A stretch of DNA of 23,865 nucleotides from a virus: IMG/VR virus record IMGVR_UViG_3300025102_000292, positions 1 through 23,865 of that record; one strand, 5' to 3'. The first letter of the stretch is position 1; every line of letters begins with the position of its first letter. The notes below the pieces were generated by a model. The model did not search any database and was not told the origin of the DNA. It worked only from the letters and a program-made list of their open reading frames with translations. Shown piece after piece: positions 19,835 through 23,865 of this stretch. The position numbers were made by a program, and so were the translations under genes.

Positions 19835-21442
19835 ATGGAATACACTTCACAAGGCACAACCGCAGCAGGTAGATATGAAGCTCTTGTTAGTAGTAGATCA
19901 ACCTACGATAGAGAAGCAAAAGAATCATCAAAGCTAACGATACCTAGTTTAATACCAGAACAAACATCAGGTACTAGAGCTAGGATCAAGACACCTTTCC
20001 AAGCTACTGGTAGTCGTGGAGTTAATAGCTTATCAAATAAATTATTAATGACTTTGCTTCCACCAAGCACAGCATTTTTTAAATTAGAAATAGATGATCT
20101 TGAAATAAAAAAGCAAGGACAAGAAGCACTACAAAGTGAGATAGATAAAGGACTACGCACAATAGAAAATGCTTTGATGAATCAGATAGAAATATCTAAT
20201 GATAGGGTTGCTATGTTTGAAGCACTTAAGCATTTAGTTGTATCAGGTAATGTTCTTCTTTACCTAACAGATAAAGGATTAAAAGTATATCCACTATCTA
20301 AGTTTGTTTGCAAGCGTGATGAAGTCGGTAATGTTTTAGAGATCTTAATTAAAGAGACAGTACATCCACAAGCTTTACCTCTTGAGTTCTTAGAGCAGAT
20401 TAAAAAGAAAGAGAACTATGATTCAGATATGATGAAGGGAGACTTGGATATATATACATCTATCAAAAGAATGAATGATGACTTCTTTTGGTTTCAAGAA
20501 TGTAAAGGAGAAAAGATACCTAACACAGATGGCAGATCAAAAGTAGATGTCACTCCCTTTATTCCTCTCAGGTTCATTCGGGTGGATGGTGAAGATTACG
20601 GAAGAGGATATGTTGAAGAGTATCGTGGCGACTTGATTAGTCTTGAGTCTTTAATGCAAGCAATCATTGAAGGTGCTGCTGCTTCTGCTAAAACTTTATT
20701 CTTAGTTAATCCTAATGGTATTACAAGAGCAGCCACTATAGCTAAAGCACCGAATGGTGCTATACGAGAAGGGCAAGCTTCTGATATTTCTGTGATGCAA
20801 GTAGGAAAGAGTGGAGATTTTTCTGTTGCTTTTAGTGCAATACAAAGAATAGAAGCAAGACTTGAGTTTGCTTTCTTGATGGCTAGATCAGTACAACGTG
20901 ACGCAGAAAGAGTAACAGCAGCCGAGATAAATCTTATGGCACAAGAACTAGAGAATAGTCTTGGTGGTATCTACAGTATCTTGACCCAAGAGTTTCAACT
21001 ACCATACCTCAGACGTAGGATGCACCTGTTAGTAAGACAAGGCAAAGTTCCTAAGTTACCTGATGATCTAGTCAAACCTAAGATAGTGACAGGGCTACAA
21101 GGACTTGGTAGAGGTAATGATAGAAACAAACTTATAGAGTTTATTGGAACTGTAGCTCAAGCTCTAGGACCAGATGTAATGAGACAGTACGTTAATGTGG
21201 ATGAAGCGGTCAAACGTCTTGCTACCAGTATCGGAATAGATACTGCTAACCTAGTAAAAACACAAGAGGAGATCCAAGCCGAGCAACAAGCTGCACAACA
21301 ACAACAGCTTATTCAAAGTCTTGGACCTGCTGCTTTAGGTTCACGTTTGCTTGATCCTAAAGTAAATGCTGAAGCTGGTTTAGCTGATGCACAGGCACAA
21401 CAATTACAAGGAGGACAACCTGATGCCAACCAAGAAGCCTAG
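19835..21442 (+). CDS. Portal / head-tail connector protein (T7 gp8-like)
   Basis: A 535-residue protein (T7 gp8: 536). It contains typical connector segments: GRYEALVSSRSTYDREAKES, then RGVNSLSNKLLMTLLPPSTA, FIPLRFIRVDGEDYGRGYVE and a late QRDAERVTAAEINLMAQELE. The C-terminus is Gln-rich (QAEQQAAQQQQL). Twelve copies form the channel at one capsid vertex, through which the terminase packages DNA and to which the tail binds. The order gp7.3-like, portal, scaffold, capsid is that of T7. The small next gene starts within its last 20 bases. Confidence 0.94.
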   Translation: MEYTSQGTTAAGRYEALVSSRSTYDREAKESSKLTIPSLIPEQTSGTRARIKTPFQATGSRGVNSLSNKLLMTLLPPSTAFFKLEIDDLEIKKQGQEALQSEIDKGLRTIENALMNQIEISNDRVAMFEALKHLVVSGNVLLYLTDKGLKVYPLSKFVCKRDEVGNVLEILIKETVHPQALPLEFLEQIKKKENYDSDMMKGDLDIYTSIKRMNDDFFWFQECKGEKIPNTDGRSKVDVTPFIPLRFIRVDGEDYGRGYVEEYRGDLISLESLMQAIIEGAAASAKTLFLVNPNGITRAATIAKAPNGAIREGQASDISVMQVGKSGDFSVAFSAIQRIEARLEFAFLMARSVQRDAERVTAAEINLMAQELENSLGGIYSILTQEFQLPYLRRRMHLLVRQGKVPKLPDDLVKPKIVTGLQGLGRGNDRNKLIEFIGTVAQALGPDVMRQYVNVDEAVKRLATSIGIDTANLVKTQEEIQAEQQAAQQQQLIQSLGPAALGSRLLDPKVNAEAGLADAQAQQLQGGQPDANQEA

Positions 21443-21587
21443 TAGAAAAAGAGATGATGACGGAAAGTTTATTTCTGAATCTGAAAAAGCAATCGTTAGT
21501 CCCATAGGAGAGAACGAAAAGAACCCTGTACCAGACAAGTCAGGCGACCACGTTACTGGCAATGGTAATACAATTCACTATAGTTAA
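21423..21587 (+). CDS. Small basic/polar protein between portal and scaffold
   Basis: The start is set at ATG 21423 because AAGGAGG (21408-21414) lies eight bases before it; an earlier ATG at 21387 has no such site. The product, 54 residues (MPTKKPSRKRDDDGKFISES, ending TGNGNTIHYS), is polar with a basic start. Its start overlaps the portal end by 20 bases. The DNA of its last codons contains a near-consensus T7 promoter for the scaffold gene. Function unknown. Confidence 0.6.
   Translation: MPTKKPSRKRDDDGKFISESEKAIVSPIGENEKNPVPDKSGDHVTGNGNTIHYS
21566..21583 (+). promoter_or_regulatory. T7-type phage promoter before scaffold gene
   Basis: TAATACAATTCACTATAG equals the T7 promoter TAATACGACTCACTATAG (-17 to +1) at 16 of 18 bases; the changes are at -11 and -9. 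It stands 17 bases before the scaffold start, the place of phi-9 in T7, and the genome encodes a T7-type polymerase. The bases also encode the end of the small upstream gene. Confidence 0.62.
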
Positions 21588-21599
21588 ATAAAAAACACT

Positions 21600-22451
21600 A
21601 TGACTTCATCACAAGTACAAGTCTCTGAAACCCCACCAGTTTCCCAACAAGACCTCGAAGGTTTAAAAGATGAGAATGGTTTGTATGCTGGTAAATTTAA
21701 AACTGTAGAAGATCTTGCTAATAGCTACAAAGAACTAGAAGGTAAGCTTGGTACAGTAACAGAAGAAGCACCAGCAACAGAAGAAGTAGAAGAATCTACT
21801 GGTGTACCAGAAGGATATGAAGATTACTACCAAGAAGATGGAACTGTAGATTACGCTTCTGTAAATGAAAACTACGGAGAAATATTAGGTGAGATCTTTA
21901 AAGAGAACAGCATTGATCCTTATAAAATTAGTGCAGAGTTTCATAAGAATGAAGGTGAGATACCAGAAGAAATGTATCAGTCTTTATTAGATGCAGGTCT
22001 ATCTAAAGGTGCTGTTGACCGATACCTTACTGGTGCAGCAGTAGATAGTGGTTATACAGAAGAAGGTGAAGAAGGTGCTGCTGCTGAACTGCCATCTCAA
22101 GAAGTAAAAGATATAAGAGACTCAATAGGGGGAGATGAAGCTTATGGCAAGATGGTTAGTTGGGCTTTAGATAACTTACCTAAACCTGAGATCGAAGCTT
22201 TCAATGATGCAACAAATACAATGTCTGGTCCACAACTAGGTATGATGGTACAAGGACTATATACAAGATACCAAAACGCTATGGGAGTTGAACCAAATCT
22301 TTATTCTGGTAAGTCTGCTTCTAGTGGAGTTGCACCTTACAGATCAACAGCAGAAGTTATAGCTGCTATGGGTGATCCTCGTTGGGAAAAAGATATGACT
22401 TATACAGAACAAGTTAAAGCACGTTTAGAAAATAGTAACGTCTTTGGGTAA
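21600..22451 (+). CDS. Capsid assembly scaffolding protein (T7 gp9-like)
   Basis: A 283-residue very acidic protein (T7 gp9: 307) between portal and capsid. The middle is Glu-rich and helical. The C-terminal end (GVAPYRSTAEVIAAMGDPRW, then a YTEQVKARLENSNVFG end) matches the conserved scaffold C-terminus of T7-like phages: YRSxAEVxxAMxDPRYxxDxxYxxxVxxRL. Scaffold proteins guide capsid assembly and leave before DNA fills the head. A T7-like promoter lies just upstream. Its stop overlaps the next start (TAATG). Confidence 0.9.
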   Translation: MTSSQVQVSETPPVSQQDLEGLKDENGLYAGKFKTVEDLANSYKELEGKLGTVTEEAPATEEVEESTGVPEGYEDYYQEDGTVDYASVNENYGEILGEIFKENSIDPYKISAEFHKNEGEIPEEMYQSLLDAGLSKGAVDRYLTGAAVDSGYTEEGEEGAAAELPSQEVKDIRDSIGGDEAYGKMVSWALDNLPKPEIEAFNDATNTMSGPQLGMMVQGLYTRYQNAMGVEPNLYSGKSASSGVAPYRSTAEVIAAMGDPRWEKDMTYTEQVKARLENSNVFG

Positions 22452-22621
22452 TGGCTAAGTTATGTGCCAGAGGTAAAGCAGCAGCCAAGCGTAAGTTTAA
22501 GGTTTATCCTTCTGCTTACGCTAATGCTTACGGAGTCAAGGTCTGTAAAGGACAAGTCAAAGTAGGTGGTAAAAAGAAAGTAGCTAGTGGCTACACTAGA
22601 AAATCATTGAGGGTATCTTAA
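22451..22621 (+). CDS. Small basic protein with KRKFKVYPSAYANAYG motif
   Basis: ATG at 22451 overlaps the scaffold stop. The 56 residues read MAKLCARGKAAAKRKFKVYP, SAYANAYGVKVCKGQVKVGG and KKKVASGYTRKSLRVS. The pattern LCxRGKAAAKRKFxVYPSAYANAYxxKVC is one I recall from short proteins of many marine phages and of some large eukaryotic viruses; no function is known to me. Two Cys and a basic charge suggest metal or nucleic-acid contact. It heads a run of tiny basic genes between scaffold and capsid. Confidence 0.7.
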   Translation: MAKLCARGKAAAKRKFKVYPSAYANAYGVKVCKGQVKVGGKKKVASGYTRKSLRVS

Positions 22622-22623
22622 TC

Positions 22624-22734
22624 ATGCTTAAAGGAAATCAAAATAAATTAGACGTTAATAAAGATGGCAAGATAAGTCGTGAAGACTTTAAAATTTTAGG
22701 TAAGAACTCTAAGAAAAAGAAGAAGAAGAAATGA
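22624..22734 (+). CDS. 36-residue single EF-hand-like microprotein
   Basis: ATG at 22624 to TGA at 22734. The product MLKGNQNKLDVNKDGKISRE-DFKILGKNS ends in seven Lys. Residues 10-21 (DVNKDGKISRED) follow the EF-hand loop: acidic or Asn at 1, 3, 5, Gly at 6, Ile at 8, Asp at 12 (Glu is more usual). A single such loop plus a Lys tail suggests a calcium-responsive nucleic-acid or capsid-binding peptide. Its TGA overlaps the next ATG, which supports a real gene. Confidence 0.62.
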   Translation: MLKGNQNKLDVNKDGKISREDFKILGKNSKKKKKKK

Positions 22735-22883
22735 GTAAACTTACACCTAAACAAATAGTTACTCTCAACAAACATTCCAAACATCATTCCAAAAAACACA
22801 TGGATATGATGAAGAAGCTTATGCGTGAAGGTATATCATTTAAAGCTGCACATGAGAAAGCACAAAAGCAAGTAGGTAAATGA
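22731..22883 (+). CDS. Small His/Lys-rich helical protein (50 residues)
   Basis: ATG at 22731 overlaps the upstream TGA; the stop at 22883 overlaps the next ATG. The product (MSKLTPKQIVTLNKHSKHHS, KKHMDMMKKLMREGISFKAA, HEKAQKQVGK) is a basic helical hairpin. From memory, LTPxQxxTLxKHSxHHxxKHMxxMxxLMxxGxSFxxAHxxAxKxVGK is a pattern found in other marine phages. The His-rich first helix could bind metal. Function unknown. Confidence 0.65.
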   Translation: MSKLTPKQIVTLNKHSKHHSKKHMDMMKKLMREGISFKAAHEKAQKQVGK

Positions 22884-23140
22884 GTTTACGCAGATGGTTT
22901 AAAGAAGAATGGGTAGACGTTAAAACAGGTAAGCCTTGTGGTCGTCAGAAAGGTGAGAAGCGTAGTGGCTACCCTGCTTGCAGACCTTCTAAAAGAGTTA
23001 GTAGCAAGACTCCAAAGACTACAAAAGAAATGAGTGGTAGTGAGACTAGAAAATTTAAAGCAAGTAAGACCAGTTCAAGGAAGATAGCTTATCAACATAG
23101 ACGCAAAAAAAATAATCGCAAGAGTTTAAAGATTGCGTAA
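22880..23140 (+). CDS. Small basic Cys-containing protein, DUF5872-like
   Basis: An 86-residue basic protein overlapping its neighbour by four bases. The N-terminal half, RRWFKEEWVDVKTGKPCGRQ then KRSGYPACRPSKRVS, matches my memory of the domain of unknown function DUF5872 (W-VDVKTGKPCGR...YPxCRPS), known from phages and large eukaryotic viruses. Two Cys and many Lys/Arg suggest a small structured nucleic-acid-binding module. The C-terminal half is basic and low in complexity. The family name was not checked. Confidence 0.65.
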   Translation: MSLRRWFKEEWVDVKTGKPCGRQKGEKRSGYPACRPSKRVSSKTPKTTKEMSGSETRKFKASKTSSRKIAYQHRRKKNNRKSLKIA

Positions 23141-23172
23141 TAATGCTATATTTTAAATAGCTTACATCTTTT

Positions 23173-23436
23173 ATGTCTAAAGGAGTATCTCTTACTAAGA
23201 AGGACAAAGACCCTACAGGGGGTTTGACTGCTTCTGGTCGTAGGAAATATAACCGAGCAACAGGTGGAAACTTGCAAGCACCTGTTACTAAAAAGACAGG
23301 TCTTTCGCCTAGACAAAAATCAAGAAGGAAATCTTTTTGTGCAAGAATGTCAAAAGCAAAAGGACCGTTAAAGAAAGATGGTAAGTTAACTCGCAAAGCC
23401 CTTGCTTTAAGGAAGTGGAATTGTGGGTCAGTATAA
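23173..23436 (+). CDS. Small basic protein, DUF6321-like
   Basis: An 87-residue basic protein: SLTKKDKDPTGGLTASGRRK, then RRKSFCARMSKAKGPL and a LTRKALALRKWNC end. This fits the pattern PTGGLTxxGRxxYNRxTGxNLxAPV...RKSFCARMxxxKGPxK...TRKALALRKWNC that I recall as DUF6321, seen in phages and giant viruses. Function unknown. It is the last of five small basic genes before the capsid gene. The minus-strand frame over the same bases is a shadow. Confidence 0.68.
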   Translation: MSKGVSLTKKDKDPTGGLTASGRRKYNRATGGNLQAPVTKKTGLSPRQKSRRKSFCARMSKAKGPLKKDGKLTRKALALRKWNCGSV

Positions 23437-23463
23437 ATTAACAAAGTAGAAATCTAAATATCT

Positions 23464-23523
23464 AAGTGCCTGATGCGTCAGATAACACTTGTGAGAAAGG
23501 ATTGAAGCAAAGTTAGTTTCTCA
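23464..23523 (+). promoter_or_regulatory. Two hairpins in the capsid gene leader
   Basis: First hairpin: AAGTG (23464-23468) with CACTT (23486-23490), enclosing CTGA/TCAG (23470-23481). Second: TGAGAAA (23492-23498) with TTTCTCA (23517-23523). No T tract follows. They lie 31-90 bases before the capsid ATG and may be processing or stability elements of the capsid mRNA. Confidence 0.45.
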
Positions 23524-23554
23524 AATTTGTAAACATTAATCAAGGAATTTTACT

Positions 23555-23865
23555 ATGGCTAACGCTACAGTCTCACGCCTTGGTTTGGTTAACAATAGTG
23601 GAACAGGCTTTGATGCCCTGTTTTTAAAAATTTTCTCAGGTGAGGTCCTAACTTCGTTCACCAGAAATAACATTTTTAATGAACAGCTTCATTCAGTTCG
23701 TACTATTACAAGTGGAAAATCAGCACAGTTTCCTGTTTTAGGAACTGCGACTGCGGCTTATCATACAGTCGGAAATCCATTGGTAGGAGCAAACCAAATC
23801 AAGGCAAATGAAAAGATTATCACAATAGATGATCTTCTAATTGCACAGAGTTTCATTGCTAACAT
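23555..23865 (+). CDS. Major capsid protein (T7 gp10-like), 3' truncated
   Basis: ATG at 23555, with AAGGA about eight bases before it; open to the window end (103 full codons). The visible part reads MANATVSRLGLVNNSGTGFD, then ALFLKIFSGEVLTSFTRNNI, RTITSGKSAQFPVLGTATAA and EKIITIDDLLIAQSFIAN. The motifs FLKxFSGEVLxxFxR, GKSxQFPxxG, YHTxGxP and EKxIxIDDLLIAxxFI are those of T7-like major capsid proteins of marine podoviruses (HK97 fold). Position directly after scaffold and small genes fits. The rest of the head and tail genes lie outside the window. Confidence 0.93.
   Translation, partial: MANATVSRLGLVNNSGTGFDALFLKIFSGEVLTSFTRNNIFNEQLHSVRTITSGKSAQFPVLGTATAAYHTVGNPLVGANQIKANEKIITIDDLLIAQSFIAN

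Noticed and set aside
20734-20741. CACTATAG octamer inside the portal gene as a third phage promoter
   Set aside because: The ten bases before it do not fit T7 or SP6 and it lies within coding sequence; probably chance.
23055-23444. Minus-strand 129-residue frame
   Set aside because: It covers two small plus-strand genes that match known phage families; a shadow.
1-23865. CRISPR array, insertion sequence or rRNA
   Set aside because: No regularly spaced repeats, transposase gene or rRNA-like sequence was seen.

Overview
This window is part of a T7-like podovirus (Autographiviridae-type) genome with low G+C content. The best match is a marine cyanopodovirus. Evidence: a single-subunit T7-type RNA polymerase lies directly downstream of a tyrosine integrase, as in cyanopodoviruses; the T7 set is present (gp2.5-like SSB, gp3-like endonuclease, gp4-like primase-helicase, gp6-like exonuclease, gp7.3-like protein, portal, scaffold, capsid, gp18/gp19-like terminase); and a cassette of small secreted and membrane proteins resembles, from memory, genes of cyanophages. 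The host cannot be proven from sequence alone.

Layout. 1-2750: C-terminal end of an S74-peptidase tail fibre and further fibre or adaptor proteins. 2747-5687: an accessory cassette of membrane and secreted proteins, including four overlapping minus-strand genes that converge on the plus-strand genes. 5734-8367: small lysis or hypothetical genes, then small and large terminase. 8368-8815: a 448-base non-coding region that probably holds the physical genome ends (terminase is last and early genes first in T7-type maps). It has tandem repeats, AT-rich palindromes, a T7/SP6-like promoter match and a likely host-type promoter. 8816-11878: early genes (ArdC-like antirestriction protein, many small unknown genes, a zinc-ribbon protein), several sharing a GAACCACAATG start leader. 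11905-18925: integrase, RNA polymerase, SSB, endonuclease, primase-helicase, exonuclease, closed by a strong terminator. 19041-23865: late head genes, with a near-consensus T7 promoter before the scaffold gene and a run of tiny basic genes between scaffold and capsid.

Working model: host RNA polymerase reads the early genes from sigma70-like promoters. ArdC-like protein may protect incoming DNA. The phage polymerase then reads replication and late genes. Replication is unusual: no DNA polymerase gene lies between helicase and exonuclease, where T7-like phages carry it. From memory, a cyanopodovirus clade called MPP-C (genomes near 37-38 kb) was reported to lack DNA polymerase, and this window fits that description. 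The unseen part (rest of capsid, tail tube, internal virion proteins, fibre N-terminus) would be about 14 kb for such a genome. The least understood parts are the 2.7-5.7 kb secretome cassette, the repeated early leader and terminator-promoter modules, and the 22.4-23.4 kb microgene array.
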